Of a stretch of DNA of 64,000 nucleotides, positions 24,204 through 36,425 are shown piece by piece (position 1 is the first letter of the stretch; each line of letters begins with the position of its first letter). The notes below the pieces were generated by a model, which saw nothing but the letters and a program-made list of their open reading frames with translations, had not been told where the DNA came from and ran no database searches. Origin of the DNA: Gymnothorax reevesii (Eukaryota > Chordata > Actinopteri > Anguilliformes > Muraenidae). The stretch is from contig CM056582.1 of NCBI GenBank assembly GCA_029721435.1, forward strand, positions 37,034,611 through 37,098,610, in the 5' to 3' direction. The position numbers and the translations under genes were made by a program.

Positions 24204-26736
24204 TCTGAATATTCCAGCACTCTAGTGACAGAATACATCTTCCCTGTGTGTTGATCTGAATATTCCAGCACTCTTGTAACAGAATACATCTTCCCTGTGT
24301 GTTGATTTGAATATTCCACCACTCTAGTGACAGAATGCATCTTCGCCGTGTGTTGATTTGAATATTCCAGCACTCTATTGACAGAATGCATCTTCTCTGT
24401 GTGTTGATTTGAATATTCCAGCACTCTAGTGACAGAATGCATCTCCCCTGTGTGTTGATATGAATATTCCTGCACTCCACTGACAGAATACATCTTCCCT
24501 GTGTGTTGATCTGAATATTCCAGCACTAAAGTGACAGAATGCATCTTCTCTGTGTGTTGATTTGAATATTCCAGCACTCTTGTGACAGACTGCATCTTCC
24601 CTGTATGTTGATTTGAATATTCCAGCACTCTCGTGAAAGAATGCTTCTTCCCTGTGTGTTGATTTGAATATTCCAGCACTCTAGTGACAGAATGCATCTT
24701 CCCTGAGTGTTGATTTGAATATTCCCGCACTTTAGTGACAGAATGCATCTTCCCTGTGTGTTGATTTGAATATTCCAGCACTCTAGTCACAGAATGCATC
24801 TTCCCTGTCTGTTGATTTGAATATTCCAGCACTTTTGTGACAGAATGCATCTTCCCTGTGTGTTGATTTAAATATTACAGCACTCTAGTGACAGAATGCA
24901 TCTTCCCTGTGTGTTGATTTGAATATTCCAGCACTCTAGTGACAGAATGCATCTTCCCTGTGTGTTGATTAGAATATTCCAGCACTCTAGTGACAGAATG
25001 CATCTTCTCTGTGTGTTGATTTGAATATTCCAGCACTCTTGTAACCGAATACATCTTCCTTGTGTGTTGATTTAAATATTCCTGCACTCTACTGACAGAA
25101 TACATCTTCCCTGTGTGTTGATCTGAATATTCCAGCACTAAAGTGACAGAATGCATCTTCTCTGTGTGTTTTTTTGAATATTCCCGCACTCTAGTGACAG
25201 GATGCATCTTCCCTGTGTGTTGATTTTAATATTCCAACACTCTTGTGACAGAATCCATCTTCCCTGTGTGTTGATTGGAATATTCCAGCACTCTAGTGAC
25301 AGAATGCATCTTCCCTGTGTGTTGATTTGAATATTCCAGCACTCTTGTGACAGAATGCATCTTCCCTGTGTGTTGATTCGAATATTCCAGCACTCTAGTG
25401 ACAGAATGCATCTTCCCTGTTTGTTGATTTGAATATTCCAGCACTCGAGTGACAGACTGCATCTTCCCTGTGTGTTGATCTGAATATTCCAGCACTCTAG
25501 TGACAGAATACATCTTCCCTGTGTGTTGATCTGAATATTCCAGCACTCTTGTAACAGAATACATCTTCCCTGTGTGTTGATTTGAATATTCCACCACTCT
25601 AGTGACAGAATGCATCTTCGCCGTGTGTTGATTTGAATATTCCAGCACTCTATTGACAGAATGCATCTTCTCTGTGTGTTGATTTGAATATTCCAGCACT
25701 CTAGTGACAGAATGCATCTCCCCTGTGTGTTGATATGAATATTCCTGCACTCCACTGACAGAATACATCTTCCCTGTGTGTTGATCTGAATATTCCAGCA
25801 CTAAAGTGACAGAATGCATCTTCTCTGTGTGTTGATTTGAATATTCCAGCACTCTTGTGACAGACTGCATCTTCCCTGTATGTTGATTTGAATATTCCAG
25901 CACTCTCGTGAAAGAATGCTTCTTCCCTGTGTGTTGATTTGAATATTCCAGCACTCTAGTGACAGAATGCATCTTCCCTGAGTGTTGATTTGAATATTCC
26001 CGCACTTTAGTGACAGAATGCATCTTCCCTGTGTGTTGATTTGAATATTCCAGCACTCTAGTCACAGAATGCATCTTCCCTGTCTGTTGATTTGAATATT
26101 CCAGCACTTTAGTGACAGAATGCATCTTCCCTGTGTGTTGATTTAAATATTACAGCACTCTAGTGACAGAATGCATCTTCCCTGTGTGTTGATTTGAATA
26201 TTCCAGCACTCTAGTGACAGAATGCATCTTCCCTGTGTGTTGATTAGAATATTCCAGCACTCTAGTGACAGAATGCATCTTCTCTGTGTGTTGATTTGAA
26301 TATTCCAGCACTCTTGTAACCGAATACATCTTCCTTGTGTGTTGATTTAAATATTCCTGCACTCTACTGACAGAATACATCTTCCCTGTGTGTTGATCTG
26401 AATATTCCAGCACTAAAGTGACAGAATGCATCTTCTCTGTGTGTTTTTTTGAATATTCCCGCACTCTAGTGACAGGATGCATCTTCCCTGTGTGTTGATT
26501 TTAATATTCCAACACTCTTGTGACAGAATCCATCTTCCCTGTGTGTTGATTGGAATATTCCAGCACTCTAGTGACAGAATGCATCTTCCCTGTGTGTTGA
26601 TTTGAATATTCCAGCACTCTTGTGACAGAATGCATCTTCCCTGTGTGTTGATTCGAATATTCCAGCACTCTAGTGACAGAATGCATCTTCCCTGTTTGTT
26701 GATTTGAATATTCCAGCACTCGAGTGACAGACTGCA
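24187..26736. repeat. Tandem duplication of a 1,275-bp (25-monomer) block
   Basis: Positions 24,187-25,461 and 25,462-26,736 match at an offset of 1,275 bp, exactly 25 monomers. An anchor is CACTCTCGTGAAAGAATGCT at 24,626 and 25,901. The same monomer order, from the GATCTGAATATTCC series to CTTCCCTGAGTGTTG, also occurs at about 17.2-17.8 kb. The similarity is high enough that the second unit must be recent. Confidence 0.9.
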
Positions 26737-29700
26737 TCTTCCCTGTGTGTTGATTTGATTATGACAGCACTCTAGTGACAGAATGCATCTTCCCTGTGTG
26801 TTGATTTGATTATTACAGCACTCTAGTGACAGAATGCATCTTCCCTGTGTGTTGATTTGAATATTCCAGCACTCTAATGACATTATGCATCTTCTCTGTG
26901 TGTTGATTTGAATATTCCAGCACTCTAGTGACAGAATATATCTTCTCTGTGTGTTGATTTGAATATTCCAGCAGTCTAGTGACATTATACATCTTCCCTG
27001 TGTGTTGATTTGAATATTCCAGCACTCTAGTGACAGAATGTATCTTCTCGGTGAGTTGATTTTAATATTACAGCACTCAAGTGACAGAATGCATCTTCCC
27101 TGTGTGTTGATTTAAATATTACAGCACTCTAGTGAAAGAATGCATCTCCCCTGTGTGTTTATTTGAATATTCCAGCATCCTTGAGACAGAATGCGTCTTC
27201 CCTGTGTGTTGATTTGAATATGCCAGCACACTAGTGAGAGAATGTATCTTCCATGTGTGTTGATTTGAATATTCCAGCACTCTAGTGACAGAATGCATCT
27301 TCGTTGTGTGTTGATTTGAATATTATAGCGCTCTCGTGACAGAATGCGTATTCCCTGTGTGTTGATTTTAATATTCTAGCACTCTAGAGACAGAATGCAT
27401 CTTCCCTGTGTGTTGATTTGAATATTCCAGCACTCTAGTGACAGAATGCATGTTCATTGTGTGTTTATTTGAATATTCCCGCACTTTAGTGACAGAATGC
27501 ATCTTCCCTGTGTGTTGATTTCAATATTCCAGCACTCTAGTGACAGAATGCATCTTCCCTGTCTGTTGATTTGAATATTCCAGCACTCTAGTGACAGAAT
27601 GCATCTTCCCTGTGTGTTGATTTAAATATTACAGCACTCTAGTGACAGAATGCATCTTCCCTGTGTGTTGATTTGAATATTACAGCACTCTAGTGACAGA
27701 ATGCATCTTCCCTGTGTGTTGATTTGAATATTGCAGCCCTCTAGTGACAGAATGCATCTTCTCTGTGTGTTGATTTGAATATTCCAGAACTCTTGTAACC
27801 GAATACATCTTCCTTGTGTGTTGATTTGAATATTCCAGCACTCTAGTGACAGAATATATCTTCTCTGTGTGTTGATTTGAATATTCCAGCAGTCTAGTGA
27901 CATTATACATCTTCCCTGTGTGTTGATTTGAATATTCCAGCACTCTAGTGACAGAATGTATCTTCTCGGTGTGTTGATTTGAATATTACAGCACTCTAGT
28001 GACAGAATGCATCTTCCCTGTGTGTTGATTTAAATATTACAGCACTCTAGTGAAAGAATGCATCTCCCCTGTGTGTTGATTTGAATATGCCAGCACACTA
28101 GTGAGAGAATGTATCTTCCATCTGTGTTGATTTGAATATTCCAGCACTCTAGTGACAGAATGCATCTTCGTTGTGTGTTGATTTGAATATTATAGCACTC
28201 TAGTGACAGAATGCGTATTCCCTGTGTGTTGATTTGAATATTCTAGCACTCTAGTGACAGAATGCATCTTCCCTGTGTGTTGATTTGAATATTCCAGCAC
28301 TCTAATGACAGAATGCATGTTCGTTGTGTGTTGATTTGAATATTCCAGCACTCTAGTGACAGAATGCATCTTCGTTGTGTGTTTATTTAAATATTTTAGC
28401 ACTCTAGTGACAGAATCCGTATTCCCTGTGTGTTGATTTGAATATTCTAGCACTCTAGTGACAGAATGCATTTTCCTTGTGTGTTGATTTAAATATAACA
28501 GCACTCTAGTGACAGAATGCATCTCCCCTGTGTGTTGATTTGAATATTCCAGCATTCTAGAGACAGAATGCAAATTCTCTGTGTGTTGTTTTGAAAATTC
28601 AAGCACTGTAGTAACAGAATGCACACCCTGTGTGTTGATTTAAATATTACAGCACTCTAGTGAAAGAATGCATCTCCCCTGTGTGTTGATTTGAATATTC
28701 CAGCATCCTTGAGACAGTTTGCGTCTTCCCTGTGTGTTGATTTGAATATGCCAGCACACTAGTGACAGAATGCATCTTCCATGTGTGTTGATTTGAATAT
28801 TCCAGCACTCTAATGACAGAATGCATCTTCCCTGTGTGTTGATTTAAATATTATAGCACTCTCGTGACAGAATGCGTATTCCATGTGTGTTGATTTGAAT
28901 ATTCCAGCACTCTAGTGACAGAATGCCTCTTCGTTGTGTGTTGATTTGAAAATTCCAGCACTCTAGTGACAGAATGCATCTTCGTTGTGTGTTGATTTGA
29001 ATATTCCGGCACTCTAGTGAGAGAATGCATCTTCCCTTTGTGTTGATTTAAATATTACAGCATCCTAGAGACAGAATGCGTCTTCCTTGTGTGTTGATTT
29101 GAATATGCCAGCACTCTAGTGACAGAATGCATCTTCCCTGTGTGTTGATTTAAATATTACAGCACTCTAGTGATAGAATGCATCTCCCCTGTGTGTTGAT
29201 TTGAATATTCAAGCATCCTAGAGACAGAATGCGTCTTCCCTGTGTGTTGATTTGAATATGCCAGCACACTAGTGAGAGAATGTATCTTCCATGTGTGTTG
29301 ATTTGGATATTCCAGCACTCTAGTGACAGAATGCATCTTCCCTGTGTGTTGATTTAAATATTATAGCACTCTAGTGACAGAATGTGTATTCCCTGTGTGT
29401 TGATTTGAATATTCTAGCACTCCAGTGACAGAATGCATCTTCCCTGTGTGTTGATTTGAATATTCCAGCACTCTAGTGACAGAATGCATCTTCGTTGTGT
29501 GTTGATTTGAATATTCTAGCACTCTAGTGACAGAATGCATCTTCCCTGTGTGTTGATTTGAAAATTCCAGCACTCTAGTGACAGAATGCATGTTTGTTGT
29601 TTGTTGATTTGAATATTTCGGCACTCTAGTGACAGAATGCATCTTCCCTGTGTGTTGATTTAAATATAACAGCACTCTCGTGACAGAATGCATCTTCCCT

Positions 29701-30219
29701 GTGTGTTGATTTAAATATTACAGCACTCTCGTGACAGAATGCATCTCCCCTGTGTGTTGATTTGAATATTCCAGCATCCTAGAGACAGAATGCGTCTTCC
29801 CTGTGTGTTGATTTGAATATGCCAGCACTCTAGTGACAGAATGCATCTTCCCTGTGTGTTGATTTAAATATGACAGCACTCTAGTGACAGAATGCATCTC
29901 CCCTGTTTGTTGATTTGAATATTACAGCACTGTAGTGACAGAATGCATCTTCGCTGTGTGTTTATTTGAATATTCCAGCTCTCTAATGACAGAATGCATC
30001 TTCTTTCTCTGTTGATTTGAATATTCCCGCACGTTTGTGACAGAATGCATCTTCCCTGTGTGTTGATTTGAATATTCCAGCACTCGAGTGACAGAATGCA
30101 TCTTCCCTGTTTGTTGATTTGAATATTCTAGCACTCTGGTGACAGAATGCATCTTCCCTGTGTGTTGATTTGAATACTCCGGCACTTTAGTGACAGAATG
30201 CATCTTCCCTGTGTGTTGA
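26176..30219. repeat. 4.0-kb satellite block, copy 2 (partner 20,160-24,203)
   Basis: This is the downstream partner at an offset of 6,016 bp, with the same GAATGCACACCCTG short monomer near 28,620. It differs from copy 1 mainly at about 29.5-29.6 kb, where copy 1 has CTTCGTTG monomers and this copy has a CTTCCCTG monomer and a GCATGTTTGTTGTTTG monomer. That clustered difference suggests exchange with another monomer. Confidence 0.9.
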
Positions 30220-31946
30220 TTTGAATATTCCAGCACTCTAGTGACAGAATGCATCTTCCCTGTTTGTTGATTTGAATATTCTAGCACTCTGGTGACAGAA
30301 TGCATCTTCCCTGTGTGTTGATTTATATATTAAATCACTTCAGTGACAGAATGCGTCTTCCCTGTGTGTTGATTTTTAAATATTCCTGCACTCTAGTGAC
30401 AGAATGCATCTTCCCTGTGTGTTGATTTAAATATTATAGCACTCTAGTGACAGAATGCGTATTCCCTGTGTGTTGATTTGAATATTCCAGCACTCTACTG
30501 ACAGAATGACTCTTCGTTGTGTGTTGATTTGAAAATTCCAGCACTCTAGTGACAGAATGCATCTTCCCTGTGTGTTGATTTAAATATTACAGCACTCTAG
30601 TGACAGAATGCATCTCCCCTGTTTGTTGATTTGAATATTACAGCACTGTAATGACAGAATTCATCTTCCCTGTGTGTTTATTTGAATATTCCAGCACTCT
30701 AGTGACAGAATGCATCTTCCCTGTGTGTTGATTTGAATATTCCAGCACTCTAGTGACAGAATGCATCTTCCCTGTTTGTTGATTTGAATATTCTAGCACT
30801 CTGGTGACAGAATGCATCTTCCCTGTGTGTTGATTTGAATACTCCAGCACTTTAGTGACAGAATGCATCTTCCCTGTGTGTTGATTTATATATTAAATCA
30901 CTTCAGTGACAGAATGCGTCTTCCCTGTGTGTTGATTTTTAAATATTCCTGCACTCTAGTGACAGAATACATCTTCCATGTGTTTTGATTTGAATATTCC
31001 AGCACTCGAGTGACAGAATGCATCTTCCCTGTGTGTTGATTTGAATATTCCAGCACTCTAGTGACAGAATGCATCTTCCCTGTGTTTTGATTTGAATATT
31101 CCAGCACTCTAGTGACAGAATGCGTATTCCCTGTGTGTTGATTTGAATATTCCAGCACTCTACTGACAGAATGACTCTTCTTTGTGTGTTGATTTGAAAA
31201 TTCCAGCACTCTAGTGACAGAATGCATCTTCCCTGTGTGTTGATTTAAATATTACAGCACTCGAGTGACAGAATGCATCTCCCCTGTTTGTTGATTTGAA
31301 TATTACAGCACTGTAATGACAGAATTCATCTTCCCTGTGTGTTTATTTGAATATTCCAGCACTCTAGTGACAGAATGCATCTTCTCTGTGTGTTGATTTG
31401 AATATTCCCGCACTTTAGTGACAGAATGCATCTTCCCCGTGTGTTGATTTGAATATTTCAGCACTCTTGTAACAGGATGCATCTTCCCTGTGTGTTGATT
31501 TGAATACTCCAGCGCTCTACTGACAGAAAACATCTTCCTTGTGTGTTGATTTGAATATTCCAGCACTCGAGTGACAGAATGCATCTTCTCTGTGTGTTGA
31601 TTTGAATATTCCCGCACTTTAGTGACAGAATGCATCTTCCCCGTGTGTTGATTTGAATATTTCAGCACTCTTGTAACAGGATGCATCTTCCCTGTGTGTT
31701 GATTTGAATACTCCAGCACTCTACTGACAGAAAAAATCTTCCTTGTGTGTTGATCTGAATATTCCAGCACTCAAGTGACAGAATGCATCTTCTCTGTGTG
31801 TTGATCTGAATATTCCAGCACTCTAGTGACAGAATGCATCTTTTCTGTGTGTTGATTTAAATATTATAGCACTCTAGTGACAGAATGCGTATTCCCTGTG
31901 ATATGGGATCAGTAAGACACCAGATGCGGGGAGAAGGGAATGAGGA

Positions 31947-31952
31947 TTTATT
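31947..31952 (-). promoter_or_regulatory. Poly(A) signal AATAAA in LTR copy 1
   Basis: AATAAA is read on the minus strand, ending 48 bp before the CA end of the LTR. A pyrimidine-rich tract (TCCTCATTCCCTTCTCCCC) follows. Its place near one end is the main reason for orienting the element on the minus strand. Confidence 0.6.
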
Positions 31953-32124
31953 TCCAAACAAAACAAAACAGGCACGAGGGCCAACAAAAAACTTGGCCCA
32001 AAGGGTTGCAAAAAACAAACTGAGGTAAGCTACACAGAGCTATAAACAATAATTGCAAAAGGCAAAAAACAAAAAGGCACTGGAAACTCCAGGCGAGAAG
32101 ATCAAGAAAAATAAATAACAAGAC

Positions 32125-32136
32125 TAAATATATATA
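32125..32136 (-). promoter_or_regulatory. TATA-like run in LTR copy 1
   Basis: TATATATATTTA is read on the minus strand, upstream of the poly(A) signal. It is a candidate core promoter element of the LTR. With initiation some 25-30 bp downstream, the R region would span roughly 32,100 to 31,930. This is inferred from sequence alone. Confidence 0.4.
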
Positions 32137-32860
32137 CACAAAACCAGAGGCTAGGACGAGACTTGAAACTAGAAATGCTAGGGGACTTGACAACAAGAAC
32201 TTGGCTAAATTTGCACATGCAAGAGACGCGAGACACTGTCTGCCAGCCAACTTCCACCGCATCCAGATAAAGGCTTGGAAATCATGACATGAGTGGTAAC
32301 ACCTGGAGAGAGAGAGAAACAAGAGGCATGGCAAGATCAAGACATGGACAGAGATTGGATGACAAGACTTGCTCATTAAGAGAATGAGCGTGCTCAGCTT
32401 AAGTACCAATTAAGTATGCAGTTTGGAAGCAAGCATGAATGTTAAGAACAGAAAAGCACAGCAAGATCTTGAAATAGCAAAGCAGGAATCATGACAATAA
32501 ACTCCCTGTCTAAATTAGTAGTATTAGTAATGTGCCTAAGAATTACGCCACCCAGTGAGTGTTAGTAAATGTTTGTAACTTAAAAACAGTTAATTGCCAA
32601 TTAAGCTTAGAGAGCCCCGAATCAGCACAGCACAGAAGGAAGAGGGAAATACCACAGCCAACCCAGAGCTCTGAAATGTGCAACAACGAAGGCACGGGGC
32701 GGAACGCAGACAAGCGGTGGAGTGGCATGGCAGACCTGGCATGAAACAAAACATGGAAAAGTAAAAACATGGACTATGAACATGAAATGCAAAAACTGTG
32801 ACATGAACTATGAACTATGGAATCTTGATACATGAAACTGTTAAAACCATAAACAATACT

Positions 32861-32881
32861 GTTCTGGCCAAAGGCCAGAAC
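32861..32881. other. Perfect 9-bp hairpin near the LTR start, copy 1
   Basis: GTTCTGGCC and GGCCAGAAC are perfect reverse complements separated by AAA. The hairpin lies 14 bp inside the TG end of the minus-strand-oriented LTR and is retained in all three copies. Its role is unknown. Confidence 0.75.
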
Positions 32882-32895
32882 CCTGGAACACAACA

Positions 32896-35800
32896 CCCTG
32901 TGTGTTGATTTGAATATTCCAGCACTCTAGTGACAGAATGCCTCTTCGTTGTGTGTTGATTTGAAAATTCCAGCACTCTAGTGACAGAATGCATTTCGTT
33001 GTGTGTTGATTTGAATATTCCGGCACTCTAGTGACAGAATGGATCTTCCCTGTGTGTTGATTTAAATATTACAGCACTCTAGTGACAGAATGCCTCTTCG
33101 TTGTGTGTTGATTTGAAAATTCCAGCACTCTAGTGACAGAATGCATCTTCTCTGTGTGTTGATTTGAATATTACAGCACTTAAGTGACAGAATGCATCTT
33201 CGCCGTGTGTTGATTTGAATATTCCAGCACTCTTGTAACAGAACACATCTTCTCTGTGTGTTGATTTGAATATTCCAGCACTCTAGTTACAGAATGCATC
33301 TCCCCTGTGTGTTGATTTGAATATTCCTGCACTCCACTGACAGAATACATCTTCCCTGTGTGTTGATCTGAATATTCCAGCACTCGAGTGACAGAATGCA
33401 TCTTCGCCGTGTGTTGATTTGAATATTCCTGCACTCCACTGACAGAATACATCTTCCCTGTGTGTTGATCTGAATATTCCAGCACTCTAGTGACAGAATA
33501 CATCTTCCCTGGGTGTTGATCTGAATATTCCAGCACTCTTGTAACAGAATACATCTTCCCTGTGTGTTGATTTGAATATTCCAGCACTCTAGTGACAGAA
33601 TGCATCTTCGCCGTGTGTTGATTTGAATATTCCAGCACTTTTGTAACAGAATACATCTTCCTTGTGTGTTGATTTGAATATTCCAGCACTCTAGTGACAG
33701 AATGCATCTTCTCTGTGTGTTGATTTGAATATTCCAGCACTCTAGTGACAGAATGCATCTCCCCTGTGTGTTGATTTGAATATTCCAGCATCCTTGAGAC
33801 AGTTTGCGTCTTCCCTGTGTGTTGATTTGAATATGCCAGCACACTAGTGACAGAATGCATCTTCCATGTGTGTTGATTTGAATATTCCAGCACTCTAATG
33901 ACAGAATGCATCTTCCCTGTGTGTTGATTTAAATATTCCAGCACTCTAGTGACAGAATGCATCTTCGTTGTGTGTTGATTTGAGTATTCCAGCACCCTAG
34001 TGACAGAATGCATCTTCGTTGTGTGTTGATTTGAAAATTCCAGCACTCTAGTGACAGAATGCATCTTCGTTGTGTGTTGATTTGAATATTTCGGCACTCT
34101 AGTGACAGAATGCATCTTCCCTGTGTGTTGATTTAAATATAACAGCACTCTAGTGACAGAATGCATCTTCCCTGTGTGTTGATTTAAATATTACAGCACT
34201 CTAGTGACAGAATGCATCTCCCCTGTGTGTTGATTTGAATATTCCAGCATCCTAGAGACAGAATGCGTCTTCCCTGTGTGTTGATTTGAATATGCCAGCA
34301 CTCTAGTGACAGAATGCATCTTCCATGTGTGTTGATTTAAATATGACAGCACTCTAGTGACAGAATGCATCTCCCCTGTTTGTTGATTTGAATATTACAG
34401 CACTGTAGTGACAGAATGCATCTTCGCTGTGTGTTTATTTGAATATTCCAGCTCTCTAATGACAGAATGCATCTTCTTTCTCTGTTGATTTGAATATTCC
34501 CGCACGTTTGTGACAGAATGCATCTTCCCTGTGTGTTGATTTGAATATTCCAGCACTCGAGTGACAGAATGCATCTTCCCTGTTTGTTGATTTGAATATT
34601 CTAGCACTCTGGTGACAGAATGCATCTTCCCTGTGTGTTGATTTGAATACTCCGGCACTTTAGTGACAGAATGCATCTTCCCTGTGTGTTGATTTGAATA
34701 TTCCAGCACTCTAGTGACAGAATGCATCTTCCCTGTTTGTTGATTTGAATATTCTAGCACTCTGGTGACAGAATGCATCTTCCCTGTGTGTTGATTTATA
34801 TATTAAATCACTTCAGTGACAGAATGCGTCTTCCCTGTGTGTTGATTTTTAAATATTCCTGCACTCTAGTGACAGAATGCATCTTCCCTGTGTGTTGATT
34901 TAAATATTATAGCACTCTAGTGACAGAATGCGTATTCCCTGTGTGTTGATTTGAATATTCCAGCACTCTACTGACAGAATGACTCTTCGTTGTGTGTTGA
35001 TTTGAAAATTCCAGCACTCTAGTGACAGAATGCATCTTCCCTGTGTGTTGATTTAAATATTACAGCACTCTAGTGACAGAATGCATCTCCCCTGTTTGTT
35101 GATTTGAATATTACAGCACTGTAATGACAGAATTCATCTTCCCTGTGTGTTTATTTGAATATTCCAGCACTCCAGTGACAGAATGCATCTTCCCTGTGTG
35201 TTGATTTGAATATTCCAGCACTCTAGTGACAGAATGCATCTTCCCTGTTTGTTGATTTGAATATTCTAGCACTCTGGTGACAGAATGCATCTTCCCTGTG
35301 TGTTGATTTGAATACTCCAGCACTTTAGTGACAGAATGCATCTTCCCTGTGTGTTGATTTATATATTAAATCACTTCAGTGACAGAATGCGTCTTCCCTG
35401 TGTGTTGATTTTTAAATATTCCTGCACTCTAGTGACAGAATACATCTTCCATGTGTTTTGATTTGAATATTCCAGCACTCGAGTGACAGAATGCATCTTC
35501 CCTGTGTGTTGATTTGAATATTCCAGCACTCTAGTGACAGAATGCATCTTCCCTGTGTTTTGATTTGAATATTCCAGCACTCTAGTGACAGAATGCGTAT
35601 TCCCTGTGTGTTGATTTGAATATTCCAGCACTCTACTGACAGAATGACTCTTCTTTGTGTGTTGATTTGAAAATTCCAGCACTCTAGTGACAGAATGCAT
35701 CTTCCCTGTGTGTTGATTTAAATATTACAGCACTCGAGTGACAGAATGCATCTCCCCTGTTTGTTGATTTGAATATTACAGCACTGTAATGACAGAATTC

Positions 35801-36371
35801 ATCTTCCCTGTGTGTTTATTTGAATATTCCAGCACTCTAGTGACAGAATGCATCTTCTCTGTGTGTTGATTTGAATATTCCCGCACTTTAGTGACAGAAT
35901 GCATCTTCCCCGTGTGTTGATTTGAATATTTCAGCACTCTTGTAACAGGATGCATCTTCCCTGTGTGTTGATTTGAATACTCCAGCGCTCTACTGACAGA
36001 AAACATCTTCCTTGTGTGTTGATTTGAATATTCCAGCACTCGAGTGACAGAATGCATCTTCTCTGTGTGTTGATTTGAATATTCCCGCACTTTAGTGACA
36101 GAATGCATCTTCCCCGTGTGTTGATTTGAATATTTCAGCACTCTTGTAACAGGATGCATCTTCCCTGTGTGTTGATTTGAATACTCCAGCACTCTACTGA
36201 CAGAAAACATCTTCCTTGTGTGTTGATCTGAATATTCCAGCACTCAAGTGACAGAATGCATCTTCTCTGTGTGTTGATCTGAATATTCCAGCACTCTAGT
36301 GACAGAATGCATCTTTTCTGTGTGTTGATTTAAATATTATAGCACTCTAGTGACAGAATGCGTATTCCCTG
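32896..36371. repeat. 51-bp satellite array between LTR copies 1 and 2
   Basis: The stretch starts with CCCTG of the first target duplication and ends with CCCTG of the second. The first monomers are a diagnostic series: CCTCTTCGTTG, then the 50-bp GCATTTCGTTG monomer (32,991), then CACTTAAGTGACAG with CTTCGCCGTG. Around 33,786 it passes into monomers related to 28.7 kb (CATCCTTGAGACAGTTTGCG), the seam between the two 4,473-bp blocks. Two 53-bp monomers (34,843 and 35,407) each follow a TATATATTAAATCACTTCAG monomer. No gene is present. Confidence 0.97.
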
Positions 36372-36419
36372 TGATATGGGATCAGTAAGACACCAGATGC
36401 GGGGAGAAGGGAATGAGGA

Positions 36420-36425
36420 TTTATT
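36420..36425 (-). promoter_or_regulatory. Poly(A) signal AATAAA in LTR copy 2
   Basis: It occupies the same place as in copy 1, 48 bp from the CA end on the minus strand. Confidence 0.6.

Larger units (their letters stand above)
16921..31898. repeat. 51-bp satellite array, long higher-order domain left of the first LTR
   Basis: This is continuous 51-bp satellite in the same orientation as before, with longer and more similar internal blocks. Its left end (from about 16,931, a CACTTAAGTGACAG monomer followed by CTTCGCCGTG) is already shared with the block right of the first LTR at an offset of 16,250 bp. Nested within are a 2,244-bp tandem, a 6,016-bp offset pair and a 1,275-bp tandem, each described separately. 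The array ends with CCCTG at 31,894-31,898, the left copy of the target duplication. No gene, RNA gene or non-satellite insertion was seen. Confidence 0.97.
31899..32895 (-). mobile_element. Solo LTR of an LTR retrotransposon, copy 1
   Basis: This is a 997-bp non-satellite insertion. Read on the minus strand it starts TGTTGTGTTCC and ends CCCATATCA, so it has TG...CA ends. CCCTG flanks it on both sides (31,894-31,898 and 32,896-32,900); removing the element and one CCCTG restores a perfect 51-bp monomer. Minus-strand orientation is chosen because AATAAA lies about 50 bp from the CA end, with a TATA-like run about 180 bp further upstream. There is no internal region, gag/pol frame, primer-binding site or polypurine tract: satellite begins directly at both edges. 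It is therefore a solo LTR, usually left by LTR-LTR recombination. A 153-codon hydrophobic open frame inside it is not a recognised protein. The family is not identified; a teleost Gypsy- or ERV-like origin is a guess. Confidence 0.88.
29605..33786. repeat. LTR-bearing higher-order block, copy 1 (partner 34,078-38,259)
   Basis: This block consists of satellite, the solo LTR and satellite, and recurs at an offset of 4,473 bp. Subtracting 1,002 bp for the LTR and its target duplication leaves 3,471 bp, 68 monomers plus 3 bp. That is exactly the sum of two 53-bp monomers and one 50-bp monomer (GCATTTCG, 32,991) in the unit. Only isolated base differences were seen, such as GAATGGATC near 33,039 against GAATGCATC near 37,512. 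The LTR was therefore copied as a passenger. Confidence 0.92.

Noticed and set aside
31948..32409. 153-codon hydrophobic minus-strand open frame inside the LTR (also at 36,421 and 55,938)
   Set aside because: It covers the TATA-like run, the R region and almost reaches the poly(A) signal, has low-complexity Leu/Phe/Ser content, and matches no protein family I know. Its repetition only reflects LTR copies.
32497..32502. Plus-strand AATAAA in the LTR as the poly(A) signal, implying plus orientation
   Set aside because: It would leave nearly 400 bp to the LTR end and lacks the pyrimidine-rich end tract. The minus-strand AATAAA, 48 bp from the CA end, fits ordinary LTR architecture better, though orientation is not proven.
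32559..32744. Plus-strand 61-codon open frame in the LTR (also at 37,032 and 56,549)
   Set aside because: It is short, without a recognisable domain, and altered in copy 3 by the 1-bp insertion. It is best seen as chance in LTR sequence.
32940..33010. CENP-B box in the CTTCGTTG monomers
   Set aside because: TTCGTTG matches the first half of the CENP-B box, but the required CGGG at the correct spacing is missing in every monomer I checked (TTCGTTGTGTGTTGATTTG).
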